Shown: piece after piece, positions 1-8,838 of the stretch
Layout: every line of letters starts with the position of its first letter
Position numbering within the stretch: position 1 is the first letter of the stretch
Assembly (NCBI RefSeq): GCF_000378965.1
Contig: NZ_KB900536.1
Location: forward strand, 507,583 to 571,582
DNA from: Thioalkalivibrio thiocyanodenitrificans ARhD 1
GTDB taxonomy: Bacteria; Pseudomonadota; Gammaproteobacteria; Ectothiorhodospirales; Ectothiorhodospiraceae
Length of the DNA stretch: 64,000 bases
Direction of reading: 5' to 3'
Notes under the pieces: model-generated
The model's database searches: none
What the model saw: only the letters and a program-made list of their open reading frames with translations
Told to the model about the DNA's origin: nothing
Position numbers and translations under genes: made by a program

Positions 1-933
1 GAACAGGGCGCGCAGATCTTCCGGATCGACATCCCACTGGCTGGCAAGGTCGGACACGTAGAGGATGGCCGCGGGTGCCGAAGTCGGGGTGTCCCGCCCT
101 CTTACGACCGGCAGTATCTGCACCCCGTAGCCGGGCAACCCGCTGGGCCGGGCAAGCATGACGGCTCCACTCGTGGCATCGATGGACAGCCGGGCGGATC
201 TGACAGAGTTGGCCAGGAGGGTCTGGAGTTTCCGATCGTCGGCAACGTTGCTCGCATGCAGACGGCCGTCGTCAAGACGCAAGCCGTCTCGTTCCGTCAA
301 TATCCGTTGCGCCTCCGGATTGGTCTCCAGGATACGTCCGGTGCCATCCAGGGCAATAATTCCCCATGGCGCGGTGTCCGATACCAGGAGAGCCACGTCG
401 AGACCGGACCGGGCACGTTGCGTACGGCTGTGCAGGCCCCATGCGGTGGCCAGATGCCTTGCGACAAGACGGTAGCGCTGTATCTCGTGTTCGGAAACCG
501 GGCCGTGTGCAGGGGTGAACTCGATGGAGGTGAAGGTCGAAAGTTCACCCGCGTCCAACAGCCGGGAGCCGACGAAATAGCGCACACCCGCAATCCTGCG
601 GGCCCAGTCGTAGAATTCGTGCCGCCGCATGTCCCGTTCGCTGATGAAGCACGCATCCCATGCGACGTGGCCCGGAGCGTGCGCCAGTGAAAATCTCATG
701 CGCGGGTTGATCCGGTTTATTCGTGCGGCATATTCGTCCCTTCCCGGATCGAGGCCATGGTCGATCCAGTCAGTGATCTCCCCGGTACGGCGGTTCAGGT
801 TGAACAGGGCCGCGCCGGCGCCGCCAAAGCACCCAGCGACATCCCTCAACGCGACGTTCCAGGATCTGTCTCCGAGCGCCGCCCCATAGAATCCGCTAAT
901 CACGTCGATCAGATTGGGTTGTGGTTCATGCAT
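1..933 (-). CDS. LuxR-family transcriptional regulator with PAS-like domain, 3' end beyond window
   Basis: The minus strand is open from an ATG at 933 to the window edge (311 codons without a stop), so the gene is cut. Residues about 1-170 form an N-terminal sensory region. Residues about 180-265 look PAS-like, with the pattern PWGIIALDGTGRILETNPEA near 189-208. The visible end, a DPEDLRALF segment, is where this family normally enters its LuxR-type helix-turn-helix (the usual continuation is GLTPAEARVA), which would lie left of base 1. The DNA-binding domain is therefore inferred, not seen. The following gene runs divergently. No ligand or target can be named. Confidence 0.72.
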   Translation of the reverse strand, partial: MHEPQPNLIDVISGFYGAALGDRSWNVALRDVAGCFGGAGAALFNLNRRTGEITDWIDHGLDPGRDEYAARINRINPRMRFSLAHAPGHVAWDACFISERDMRRHEFYDWARRIAGVRYFVGSRLLDAGELSTFTSIEFTPAHGPVSEHEIQRYRLVARHLATAWGLHSRTQRARSGLDVALLVSDTAPWGIIALDGTGRILETNPEAQRILTERDGLRLDDGRLHASNVADDRKLQTLLANSVRSARLSIDATSGAVMLARPSGLPGYGVQILPVVRGRDTPTSAPAAILYVSDLASQWDVDPEDLRALF

Positions 934-1294
934 GAATCCACCGCCTCTGTTCGCCGGCGCCACGAAACGTAGTATAGCCCGTGAGGGCTTACTACGGGCT
1001 GCACAGGGATTGATGGTCGGATCCGAATGTTCCTGCCCCGTCGGTGAGCCCTTGCGACCAGCACGGTCCTCGAGTGGCCTACCGGGCGGGCGAACCGGAA
1101 AGTGATGCTATGCTTCGTGATGACACGGGAGACAGGCGCGAATGCCGCTGGAATCCCGGGGTTTCAGTGCTGCGGACTGCGTCGGGTGAACGCATCCGCT
1201 CGCGGGGCGGAACCGGCGATCCGGATCACCGGATCGCAACGGGTCGGAATTCAACAGATCTAAGGCGTACCCGCCAGTGCAGAGGAGAATGACA
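934..1294. other. divergent intergenic region, no gene seen
   Basis: About 360 bases between two divergent genes. The only structure seen is a short inverted repeat near 974-998 with arms AGCCCGT and ACGGGCT. Reading frames across the region have no family resemblance and no ribosome binding site. It presumably holds the promoters of both flanking genes, but no confident -35/-10 pair was recognised. Confidence 0.4.
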
Positions 1295-1651
1295 ATGACG
1301 CTGTATACCGGCAGCTGCCACTGCGGTGCTGTGCGTTTCTCGTTTGAGGCGGATCCCATCCAGAAGGGCATTCGCTGCAATTGTTCCATGTGTGCGCGCA
1401 AGGGGGCGCTGATGTCGGCGGAGCCCATGCCTCTGGAGAAACTGAATATAGAGGCCCCGGAAGGTGCCCTCGGGCTCTACCAGTTCGGCGCGAAGACCGC
1501 GAAGCACTTCTTCTGCAACACCTGCGGCATCTATCCCTTCCATGAGACGGCCCGATTTGCCGGACATTACCGGGTCAATCTCGGTTGCGTGGACGGTCTG
1601 GATCCGCTCTCCCTGGAAGTGGAGATCTTTGACGGCAAGCACCTGCTTTAG
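1295..1651 (+). CDS. GFA-family (glutathione-dependent formaldehyde-activating enzyme/CENP-V) protein
   Basis: A 118-residue protein covering the single GFA domain. The zinc-ligand cysteines are in family order: CHC in the first ten residues (GSCHCGAVRF), then CNCSMC, then CNTC before GIYPFHE. Family members bind structural and catalytic zinc; some convert the glutathione-formaldehyde adduct, but many have no known substrate, so the enzymatic role is only inferred. AGAGGAG at 1281-1287 lies seven bases before the ATG at 1295, which favours that start over the GTG at 1277 and the ATG at 1289. The OsmC gene follows 36 bases downstream on the same strand, suggesting a small stress or detoxification pair. 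Confidence 0.85.
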   Translation: MTLYTGSCHCGAVRFSFEADPIQKGIRCNCSMCARKGALMSAEPMPLEKLNIEAPEGALGLYQFGAKTAKHFFCNTCGIYPFHETARFAGHYRVNLGCVDGLDPLSLEVEIFDGKHLL

Positions 1652-1687
1652 GTTTGCGGGGGCAGGTGGCTGTGCATGGAGGTGTCC

Positions 1688-2197
1688 ATGAGCGATGCGG
1701 ATGCGCTGCGTGCCGTACAGGCACCGATCAAGAAACGTTACCGGGAGCGCCCCCGGGAGGCGCGGGTGACGCTTCGCGCGGAAGGGCGGCTGGGCGAAGG
1801 GCTCAGTTGCCGGGTGGAGACAGGCAAGGCCCTGGTGACGGCCGGGCTGCACCCGGCGACCGGCGGCACCGGAGAGGCGGCATGTTCCGGCGACATGCTT
1901 CTGGAGGCGCTCGTGGCTTGCGCGGGGGTCACCCTGAGCGCCGTGGCCACGGCGCTGGAGATTCCGTTGCGTGGCGCGGTGGTTCGGGCGGAAGGAGATC
2001 TGGATTTCCGCGGAACGCTCGGGGTGTCAAAGGAGGCGCCGGTGGGTTTTGACGGAATTCGGCTGCATTTCGATCTTGACACCGAGGCGCCGGAGGAGCG
2101 GATTGAACAGTTGCTCAAACTGACTGAACGGTATTGTGTCGTCTACCAGACGCTCTGTCGGCCCACCGACGTGAGGGTGACCCGCAAGAACTACTGA
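1688..2197 (+). CDS. OsmC-family peroxiredoxin-like protein
   Basis: A 169-residue OsmC/Ohr-superfamily protein. The two conserved cysteines that form the thiol-peroxidase centre are present, in LVACAGVTL near the middle and in YQTLCRP near the C-terminus, in a domain with the typical VTAG...GG.G...GDMLLEALVAC pattern. Members reduce organic hydroperoxides in the cytoplasm; whether this one is Ohr- or OsmC-like cannot be settled by eye. GGAGG at 1679-1683 is correctly spaced for the ATG at 1688, while the alternative ATG at 1676 overlaps that ribosome binding site. It is co-oriented with the GFA-family gene just upstream. Confidence 0.85.
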   Translation: MSDADALRAVQAPIKKRYRERPREARVTLRAEGRLGEGLSCRVETGKALVTAGLHPATGGTGEAACSGDMLLEALVACAGVTLSAVATALEIPLRGAVVRAEGDLDFRGTLGVSKEAPVGFDGIRLHFDLDTEAPEERIEQLLKLTERYCVVYQTLCRPTDVRVTRKNY

Positions 2198-2504
2198 AAC
2201 GCCCCGACTGAGCGCGACCGGGTGCTGCGCGGACCCGCGTGCTTCCTCGGTTTCAGAGTGTCCGGACTTGCTTCAGATCAATATTCTGCCGAATTGACGG
2301 CCCGGATCGGCCCGATCGGACCTAGAATCCTCCGTGGCGGATATTGGAGCCGGGGAGTCCCGCGCCAGCGCCGGGTTGCGCGAACCCCGGGGACGTGCGC
2401 GAGGCCCGGGCGAATACGATCCCCTCCGCCGGCATGCTGGCACCCATTCACGTATCAACGATGCCTGCGAGATCGCAGGGGATATCGCATTGCAGAGACA
2501 TGAC
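2198..2504 (+). other. intergenic region, no gene seen
   Basis: About 307 bases between the OsmC gene and the dioxygenase. The dioxygenase frame stays open upstream to 2334 but that extension is arginine/glycine-rich and unlike the family, so it is read as non-coding leader. A CTAG tetranucleotide sits at 2318-2321. No terminator or convincing promoter was recognised. Confidence 0.35.
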
Positions 2505-3434
2505 ATGACCATCGATGCCCCCGCCGGATCGCCCTTCAATCTGGACAGTGAAGAGGCCTATCTGCGCTGGCGCGAGGCGAAACTGGCCGGTTACCCGGAG
2601 CGGGTGGAGGAATTGCTCGTCGAGGTGAGCGATCCGCGCGCGCTGACAGACAGCGAAGCGGGTGCATTGCTGCAACGGCTGCGCAAGTGCAACATGGCGA
2701 TCCTCGCCGGGACCACCGATGATAATCCGGACAAGGCCATCCCCAGGGAACTGGGGCGCCGCTTCGGCCTCGTCCGGATGGACAACAATTTCCTGGCCGA
2801 CGATGATGGCATCACCTCCCTCACCGTCAATCCGGAAGGCGAGCATCCCAACTACATCCCCTATACCAACAGGCCCATCAGGTGGCATACGGACGGTTAC
2901 TACAACGCGCCGGAGAAACAGATTCGCGGCCTGATCCTGCACTGCGTGCATCCGGCGGGCGAGGGCGGAGAGAATGCCCTGGTCGATCCGGAGATCGCCT
3001 ATATTCTCCTGCGCGACGAGGACCCCGATCTCATTCGCGTACTGATGCGCCCCGATGTGATGACCATCCCCCCGGGTACCGACAGCCTGGGCGGGACGCG
3101 CGGCGCGGCGACGGGGCCCGTGTTCTCCTATCACGCGGCCACCGACAGCCTGCACATGCGCTACACCGCACGGAAGCGCAACATCCGTTGGAGCCCGGAT
3201 TTCACGACTCTGGACACCGTGATGTTTCTGGAGAGGCTTCTGGACAGCGACTTGCCCTATTGCTTTCGAGCCCGCCTCGAACCGGGCATGGGGCTGATCT
3301 GCAACAACGTGCTGCATGACCGCAGCGGCTTTACGGACACGGCCGGCAGCGCCCCGCGCCTGCTCTACCGGGCGCGTTTTTTCGACCGCATTGCCGGAAC
3401 CGGCATCGGTCAGGTGTACCCGCACCTGCGGTAG
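2505..3434 (+). CDS. TauD/TfdA-family Fe(II)/2-oxoglutarate-dependent dioxygenase
   Basis: A 309-residue protein with the facial triad of this superfamily: HxD at His128-Asp130 (WHTDGYYN) and a distal histidine at His271 (NNVLHDRSGF), followed by an arginine near 289 (LLYRARFF) placed to bind 2-oxoglutarate. Such enzymes hydroxylate small substrates using iron, oxygen and 2-oxoglutarate; the substrate here is unknown. The start at ATG 2505 is chosen because the upstream extension has no family character, although its ribosome binding site is weak. The gene stands alone, followed after 266 bases by a periplasmic rhodanese. A link to organosulfur chemistry would be speculation. Confidence 0.8.
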   Translation: MTIDAPAGSPFNLDSEEAYLRWREAKLAGYPERVEELLVEVSDPRALTDSEAGALLQRLRKCNMAILAGTTDDNPDKAIPRELGRRFGLVRMDNNFLADDDGITSLTVNPEGEHPNYIPYTNRPIRWHTDGYYNAPEKQIRGLILHCVHPAGEGGENALVDPEIAYILLRDEDPDLIRVLMRPDVMTIPPGTDSLGGTRGAATGPVFSYHAATDSLHMRYTARKRNIRWSPDFTTLDTVMFLERLLDSDLPYCFRARLEPGMGLICNNVLHDRSGFTDTAGSAPRLLYRARFFDRIAGTGIGQVYPHLR

Positions 3435-3700
3435 CCGGCTGCCCGTGACGGGGTGCTTGGTGGCCGTTGTGTTCGGGCTGCCCGCAGGGCGGATGCGGGG
3501 TCCGTTCTCTGCCCGCCACATCCGGTGCCCATGCAGCGAAGCGGGCCGTCATCAATGCCCCGAAACGGAAGGGCCGTGTGATACCATTGCCCGCCGTGAA
3601 GCGGCATGCTTTCCCACCAGTAAACTGTCCGGTGGCCCGGGATGGTCAGGGCACATCACTACGGACAACCCTGCGGAGTTGCAAGAGAGGTTGACTGAAC

Positions 3701-4627
3701 ATGCGATTCATCGTTTCGGCCCTGCTGGCCGCACTGCTTGGGTTTTCCTCCCTGTCCGCCACGGCGGACCCCTGGTTCCTGGTCGAGGCCGAGTGGCTCG
3801 AGGAGCGCATCGACGATCCGAAGACCGTGGTCCTCGAGGTGCGCTATTACCCTCATCGTTACTACACTGTCGGCCACATCGCAGGCGCTCACCAGGTACA
3901 GCGTTTCAAGGATCTCGGCGACAACTTCGGCTCGCCGATCATGCGCCTGCCGGCGCGCGAGGTGTTTCAGGAACGCCTTCGTGGCTGGGGTGTCGACAAC
4001 GACTCCATGGTGGTGATCTATGACGACTCGCGCACCGCGCTCGCATCCCGCCTCTACTTCATGTTCGCCCTGTATGGGTTTGACATGGATCGCGTGCGTG
4101 TCCTCAACGGCGGCACCATCGACTGGAGCGCTTTCAACCCGATGTCGACCGAGCCTCCCGAAGCGCCCCGCCGCGGCAACGTCACCCTGAGCGAACCTGA
4201 CACGTCCCTTCTGGTGGAGTGGACCGATGTCTTCGATGATGTCGTCTCGCGGCGAGACCCGTCGGTCGTTCTGCTCGATTCGCGTCCGGTCGAACAGTAC
4301 ACAGGCGAGGTGGTCAACGGGGCCGTGCGCGGCGGCCATATTCCCGGCGCCATCAACATCGTCAGCCTGGATGCGACAGACCCGATCACACAGAAGTGGC
4401 GCTCGCGGGAAGCCCTGGAAGAGATGTACGCGGAACTGCCGAGGGACAAGACCATTTACGTCTACTGCCACGACGGCTTTCGAAAGACACTGACCTGGAT
4501 GCAACTGATCTACCTGGGCTACGAGGATGTGCGCCTGCTCAACGGCGGGTGGTCGTTCTGGGGCAATGAGTTCTCGCTCCCGGTGGTGATCGGGGACGCC
4601 CCCTACGACGCGAACTATGACCTTTAA
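3701..4627 (+). CDS. periplasmic two-domain rhodanese (sulfurtransferase)
   Basis: A 308-residue tandem rhodanese exported by an N-terminal signal peptide (hydrophobic residues 4-20, cleavage likely after ATA near 22). Domain 1 spans about 25-150 and domain 2 about 170-300. Only domain 2 has the catalytic cysteine (Cys256 in YVYCHDGFRKT); the matching loop of domain 1 reads VIYDDSRT, with aspartate in its place, which is normal for tandem sulfurtransferases. CRxGxR-like thiosulfate or CGSGVT-like mercaptopyruvate signatures are not met, so the donor is open. Export suggests a role in periplasmic sulfur handling, which would fit a sulfur oxidiser. Confidence 0.88.
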   Translation: MRFIVSALLAALLGFSSLSATADPWFLVEAEWLEERIDDPKTVVLEVRYYPHRYYTVGHIAGAHQVQRFKDLGDNFGSPIMRLPAREVFQERLRGWGVDNDSMVVIYDDSRTALASRLYFMFALYGFDMDRVRVLNGGTIDWSAFNPMSTEPPEAPRRGNVTLSEPDTSLLVEWTDVFDDVVSRRDPSVVLLDSRPVEQYTGEVVNGAVRGGHIPGAINIVSLDATDPITQKWRSREALEEMYAELPRDKTIYVYCHDGFRKTLTWMQLIYLGYEDVRLLNGGWSFWGNEFSLPVVIGDAPYDANYDL

Positions 4628-4760
4628 CCCGGGGTCCGACTGATCCGGCGGACGCGGCGCGGAACTGCCCCGCCGGTTGAGCCGGACGGCTTCGCCAGGA
4701 TTCCCGGGGGCGCGCACACGGACCGTGGCTCGGGACACGACACGAGTGCGCGTGATGAGG

Positions 4761-5192
4761 CTACCTGACAACCGTCACGGGCCGTTTCACCAGGTGAAGG
4801 ACCTTCAGCGTGGTGGACCCCATCAGAATGTGCGAGAGTACACCCCCGCCGTGTGTGCCCATCACGATGGCGTCACATCCGGTCTCTTCCGCGCGCTGTG
4901 CAATCATGGGGGCCACGTCGTCGGCCACACGCAGTTCACGTTCATAGCCGATGCCTGCCTCTTGCAGCAGCTTCTCCGCCTCGGCCAGAGCGGGGTCTGT
5001 GTACTCCCGTTCGATCTCCTGCAGTCGTTCATGCGGCACATGGGCGCTGATGGCGCCGTACGGGACCTGTTCCGCGTACACATTCAGGAGGGTCACCGAC
5101 AGGGAGATGTCCGCCTTCGCGAGATTGATTGCATGTTGCACCGCACGAAGGGCGCTCTGGGAGCCGTCCATTGGAATGAGTAACTTCAGCAT
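4761..5192 (-). CDS. universal stress protein (UspA family)
   Basis: A single-domain Usp protein of 143 residues. The N-terminal beta strand LLIPMDGSQSA and the C-terminal nucleotide-binding signature MGTHGGGVLSHILMGSTT (G-x2-G-x9-G-S/T) are both intact, so ATP binding is expected. It is cytoplasmic and probably dimeric. It runs convergently with the rhodanese gene (133-base gap) and divergently from the DUF21 gene. Such proteins respond to starvation and stress; no partner is apparent here. Confidence 0.93.
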   Translation of the reverse strand: MLKLLIPMDGSQSALRAVQHAINLAKADISLSVTLLNVYAEQVPYGAISAHVPHERLQEIEREYTDPALAEAEKLLQEAGIGYERELRVADDVAPMIAQRAEETGCDAIVMGTHGGGVLSHILMGSTTLKVLHLVKRPVTVVR

Positions 5193-5557
5193 GGCTGGTC
5201 CTCCCGGATGAGGGATGAACCGGCAGGTGGAAGCGGATATGTCCGCAAATCCGCACCGAAGTAGGCCTTGGAAAGATCATCTTCCGAGTGGCCTTGCCTG
5301 GCCGGCATACCTCACCGCTGTTGCGTCGGTCGGTTCGGGAAGAATGGTTTCTTGCCACGGAGGCCAATCATTCTCCCTGAATCCGCCCGACAGATTGATC
5401 GGAACCACTTTCCCAGCATAGTTGAAATGCGGGATTCCGGTGGACAGGGCACAATATCCTCCGACGGCATCCAGGTCCTGATTCCGGGGCGGGCAGGTTT
5501 CCGGTCTCGTGGATTGCCGGGCAATCATCCTGATACAAGTCATAGGGAGTGACGGGC
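5193..5557. other. divergent intergenic region, no gene seen
   Basis: About 365 bases between the UspA gene (minus) and the DUF21 gene (plus). Only short frames without family features or ribosome binding sites are present. It should contain both promoters, but none could be assigned with confidence and no long repeat was found. Confidence 0.35.
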
Positions 5558-6598
5558 ATGACCTTGTTCACCTGGATCGGGATTCTTCTGTGCCTGTCGC
5601 AGTCCGCGATGTTGTCGGGTCTGAATCTCGGCCTGTTCTCCCTCAACAAGCTGGAGCTGGAGGTGCAGGCCAGGAAGGGGGATCCGGGCGCCAGAAAGGT
5701 CCTCGGCCTTCGGAAGGATGCAAACTTCGCCCTGGTGACCATCCTCTGGGGCAACGTGGGCGTGAACGTCCTCCTGGCCCTGCTCTCGGGATCGGTGCTC
5801 GGTGGCGTGGCGGCGTTCATTTTCTCGACCGTGGTTATCACGGTGTTCGCGGAAATCATTCCCCAGGCCTACTTCACCCGTCATGCCCTGCGCATGTCCT
5901 CGGTGCTCGCGCCGGTGTTGAGGATGTACCAGATCTGCCTGTATCCCGTCGCGCGTCCGACGGCCTGGGCCCTGGACATCTGGCTGGGGGGTGAGGGGAT
6001 CCGTTACTTCCGGGAGCGGGATCTGCGCCGGCTGATCCAGTTGCATATGGATGCCAGCGAAACCGAGATCGCGCGCGTGGAGGGGCAGGGGGCGCTGAAC
6101 TTTCTGGAGCTGGACGATGTGGCCTTGTCCGATGAGGGCGAGGTGATCGATCCTCGCAGCGTCGTGCCCCTGGCGTTTGACGGCAACCGACCCGTTTTTC
6201 CGGGCATCGAGCCCAGCGCGGAGGATGCGTTTCTGCACAGCATCAACCGTTCGGGAAAGAGCTGGGTGGTCATTGTCGATGAGGATCATGAACCCCGGCT
6301 GCTGCTCAGGTCCGATGATTTCCTTCGCGAGGCCTTGTTCGCGTCGGAGCGCTTCAATCCCATGCGTCATTGCCACCGCCCGATCGTGGTGCGTAATCCC
6401 GCCGAGAAGCTGGGAGACCTGATTCAGCGATTCCGGGTGGGTCACGGGGGTGAAGGACTGGACATCCTGGAAGACGACGTCATCCTCCTCTGGGGGGACA
6501 CCCCGCGGGTCATCACCGGCACGGACATCCTGGGGCGGCTGCTCCGTGGCATCGCCCGCCCGCCCGCGGGGCCTGTGGTCGCCAGTGCCGCGCTCTGA
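5558..6598 (+). CDS. DUF21 (CNNM-type transmembrane) domain protein with degenerate CBS-like region
   Basis: A 346-residue inner-membrane protein. Residues 1-150 form the DUF21 domain, with hydrophobic segments near 5-25, 60-100 and 115-135 and the typical early pattern GLNLGLFSLNKLELEV and later VITVFAEIIPQ. Residues about 190-345 are soluble and occupy the place of the CBS pair in CorC/CNNM relatives, though the match is poor. Relatives are implicated in magnesium or cobalt transport; that role is inferred. AGGGAG at 5544-5549 is eight bases from the ATG at 5558, favouring it over the GTG at 5549. Monocistronic. Confidence 0.8.
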   Translation: MTLFTWIGILLCLSQSAMLSGLNLGLFSLNKLELEVQARKGDPGARKVLGLRKDANFALVTILWGNVGVNVLLALLSGSVLGGVAAFIFSTVVITVFAEIIPQAYFTRHALRMSSVLAPVLRMYQICLYPVARPTAWALDIWLGGEGIRYFRERDLRRLIQLHMDASETEIARVEGQGALNFLELDDVALSDEGEVIDPRSVVPLAFDGNRPVFPGIEPSAEDAFLHSINRSGKSWVVIVDEDHEPRLLLRSDDFLREALFASERFNPMRHCHRPIVVRNPAEKLGDLIQRFRVGHGGEGLDILEDDVILLWGDTPRVITGTDILGRLLRGIARPPAGPVVASAAL

Positions 6599-6695
6599 GT
6601 CCGGGAAACGAGGAGAAATATCCCGTACAGGATCAACAGGATTCACAGGATGCTGCGGTGCCTTGAGCCCTGACCCACCATCCCGCCCCTCGGAT

Positions 6696-7904
6696 TCACT
6701 GCCGATCCGGCCCGCTGTCCGGGACCTGCCGCAGGCCGGCGGTGCGGTGCAGGCGCAGCAGCCAGGGCAGGCAAACCAGAACGCAGAGCGCCTCCAGTGA
6801 TCCCACCACCAGAAACACCCCCGGATAGGGAGACAGACCCAGGGACTGCAGGCCGGTGAGCACCCCCACGCCCACCAGGGGGCCGAGCATGAAACCCAGG
6901 GAGCCGGCCAGGTGGAAGCCGCCCATGGCCGTGGCCCGCTGCGCGGGGTCGGCAAGCCGTGCCACGAGCACCAGGGAGGGCGCGAACATGAGTGCCGCCA
7001 CGACGCCGCCAAGCGCCATCCACGCGAGTACGAGCTGCTCGGTGACCAGGCCGAGGCCGGCCAGCACAACGCCGTACAGCAGACTGCCGCTGGCCATCAT
7101 CGCCGCCGGATCCCAACGCTGGGACAGCAGGCCGGCGGGCCAGGTAAGCACGGCGAAGGGCAGCAGGAAGGCGGCCATCACCAGGCCGATGCGCGCGGCT
7201 TCGAAACCCAGCACGGTGGCGAAATAGAGTGACACGGTGGAGATGATGAATCCCACGGTGAGGCGGTCGACGAAGGTGAATGCGTACGGCACCAGCAGCG
7301 TGCGCCGTTCCAGCGTGAGGGCCACCAGGGCCCGCAAGCGCAAGGGGGGCCGCGTGGCGGGCGCGTCGCGGATCAGCAGCGCACTGCCCAGCGCCAGTGC
7401 AAGCATCAGCGCACCGCCCCAGAGAAACACCCGCTCGGGCACCTCCGCCCCCAGTTGACCGCCCAGTACGGCACCGCTGGCCACGCCCAGGCTCATGGCG
7501 GCGCCTACCAGCCCCATGGCGCCGCCTTCGCGGCCCCGGCGCGCGCCGTCCGCCGCCAGCGTCATGGCCAGGCTCAGGGCGGTCATGTGGGCGCAGCCTT
7601 CGACGAAACGCAGTCCGAGGTAGACGGGATAGGGCCAGTGCCAGGTCATCAGCAGCAGGACCAGGCCGTTGACCATCAGTGCCGGGACAATCAGGCCCTT
7701 GCGCCGGCCCAGCCGGTCGGAGAGCAGCCCGGCCATCAGGGCGAACAGCAGGGCGCCCGCCATGTTTGCCGACATGAACAGGTGACGTTCCAGATCCGAG
7801 AGTCCCGGGTAGCGGCCTTCGGTCAACTGGTAGAGCAGCGGCACCATGGCCGTCACGGGCAGCATCAGCAGATAGATGCCCAGGGCGAGGGGCCAGACCT
7901 TCAC
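6696..7904 (-). CDS. MFS transporter
   Basis: A 402-residue integral membrane protein with about twelve hydrophobic helices in two halves. The MFS loop 2-3 signature is present near residue 60 (GLLSDRLGRRKG). The length and the absence of extra domains resemble drug/proton antiporters, but the substrate cannot be read from sequence. It lies 64 bases downstream of the O-methyltransferase gene on the same strand and may be cotranscribed with it, divergent from the TetR regulator at 8839. That arrangement suggests a regulated export or modification unit. Confidence 0.85.
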   Translation of the reverse strand: MKVWPLALGIYLLMLPVTAMVPLLYQLTEGRYPGLSDLERHLFMSANMAGALLFALMAGLLSDRLGRRKGLIVPALMVNGLVLLLMTWHWPYPVYLGLRFVEGCAHMTALSLAMTLAADGARRGREGGAMGLVGAAMSLGVASGAVLGGQLGAEVPERVFLWGGALMLALALGSALLIRDAPATRPPLRLRALVALTLERRTLLVPYAFTFVDRLTVGFIISTVSLYFATVLGFEAARIGLVMAAFLLPFAVLTWPAGLLSQRWDPAAMMASGSLLYGVVLAGLGLVTEQLVLAWMALGGVVAALMFAPSLVLVARLADPAQRATAMGGFHLAGSLGFMLGPLVGVGVLTGLQSLGLSPYPGVFLVVGSLEALCVLVCLPWLLRLHRTAGLRQVPDSGPDRQ

Positions 7905-7968
7905 GGATACGGGTGTCCGTGCCGCGGGCCCCGGGTCCGGGCCAGGCCGGCCGCCTGACGGGGCGATG

Positions 7969-8634
7969 TCATGTCCGCTTCCGCGCCAGGGTCAGCCCGT
8001 CACCTACGGGCACGAGACTGATGTCGACACGCGGATCGTCCCGCAGCATGCGGTTGAATTCGCGGATCGCGAGGGTGTCTTCATCGACCACGGTCGGATC
8101 GGCGACACGGCCGTCCCACAGCGTGTTGTCCACCGCGATCAATCCCCCCGTCCTCAGCAGGCGCAGGCAGAGCTCGTAATAGGTCGCGTAGCCGGCCTTG
8201 TCCGCGTCGATGAAGGCGAAGTCGAAGCGGCCGGTCTCTCCCGCCTCGATCAGGGTCCGGAGTGTGTCGGCGGCGGGCCCGAGTTTCAATTGAATGCGCG
8301 CCTCGACGCCGGCTTCCCGCCAGTAGCGCCGGGCCACGGCGGTGTACGTCTCGCTCAGGTCGCAGGTGACGATTTCGCCGTCGGCGGGCAGCACAAGCGC
8401 CAGGGCAAGACTGCTGTATCCGGTGAATGTGCCGATCTCCAGGCAGCGGCGGGCACCAGCGAGCCTGATCAGCAGTTGCATGAACTGCCCCTGTTCCGGG
8501 GCGATCTGCATGTTGGACTCGGGCAGCGACGCGGTTTCCTTGCGAAGCCGCTTCAGCAGGGGATGTTCCCGCAGGGAATGCTCCAGCAGGTATGCATGGA
8601 GGGCATCGGTGAGGGGTGTCGTTCGCGTGGACAT
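7969..8634 (-). CDS. class I SAM-dependent O-methyltransferase (CCoAOMT-like)
   Basis: A 221-residue cytoplasmic methyltransferase of the caffeoyl-CoA/catechol O-methyltransferase family. Motif I for SAM binding is LEIGTFTGYSSLALAL. The metal and acceptor motif follows as FIDADKAGYATYYELCLRLL and then AVDNTLWDGRV. The start at 8634 is preferred over 8685 because CCGGAG lies about nine bases before it and because the extra N-terminus lacks family similarity. It is divergent from the TetR gene across about 200 bases and upstream of the MFS gene. The substrate is unknown. Confidence 0.88.
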   Translation of the reverse strand: MSTRTTPLTDALHAYLLEHSLREHPLLKRLRKETASLPESNMQIAPEQGQFMQLLIRLAGARRCLEIGTFTGYSSLALALVLPADGEIVTCDLSETYTAVARRYWREAGVEARIQLKLGPAADTLRTLIEAGETGRFDFAFIDADKAGYATYYELCLRLLRTGGLIAVDNTLWDGRVADPTVVDEDTLAIREFNRMLRDDPRVDISLVPVGDGLTLARKRT

Positions 8635-8838
8635 GTGAACGGCTCCGGAAAGTTCGGTTTGCGCTCCGTGAGGGTGCAGGGGCAAGCTATGATCATGGCA
8701 AGCGGGGCGAATTTCCAGCCCCCTTTCTGCGCTCAGCGAATGAGCATGTCAACCCGATGGCGGACGGGTACGGCACCTGACGCGGCGTGTCCGCACGAGG
8801 AATGCCGGACGTCCGGGCAGCAGCTTGGAGGATCGAGC

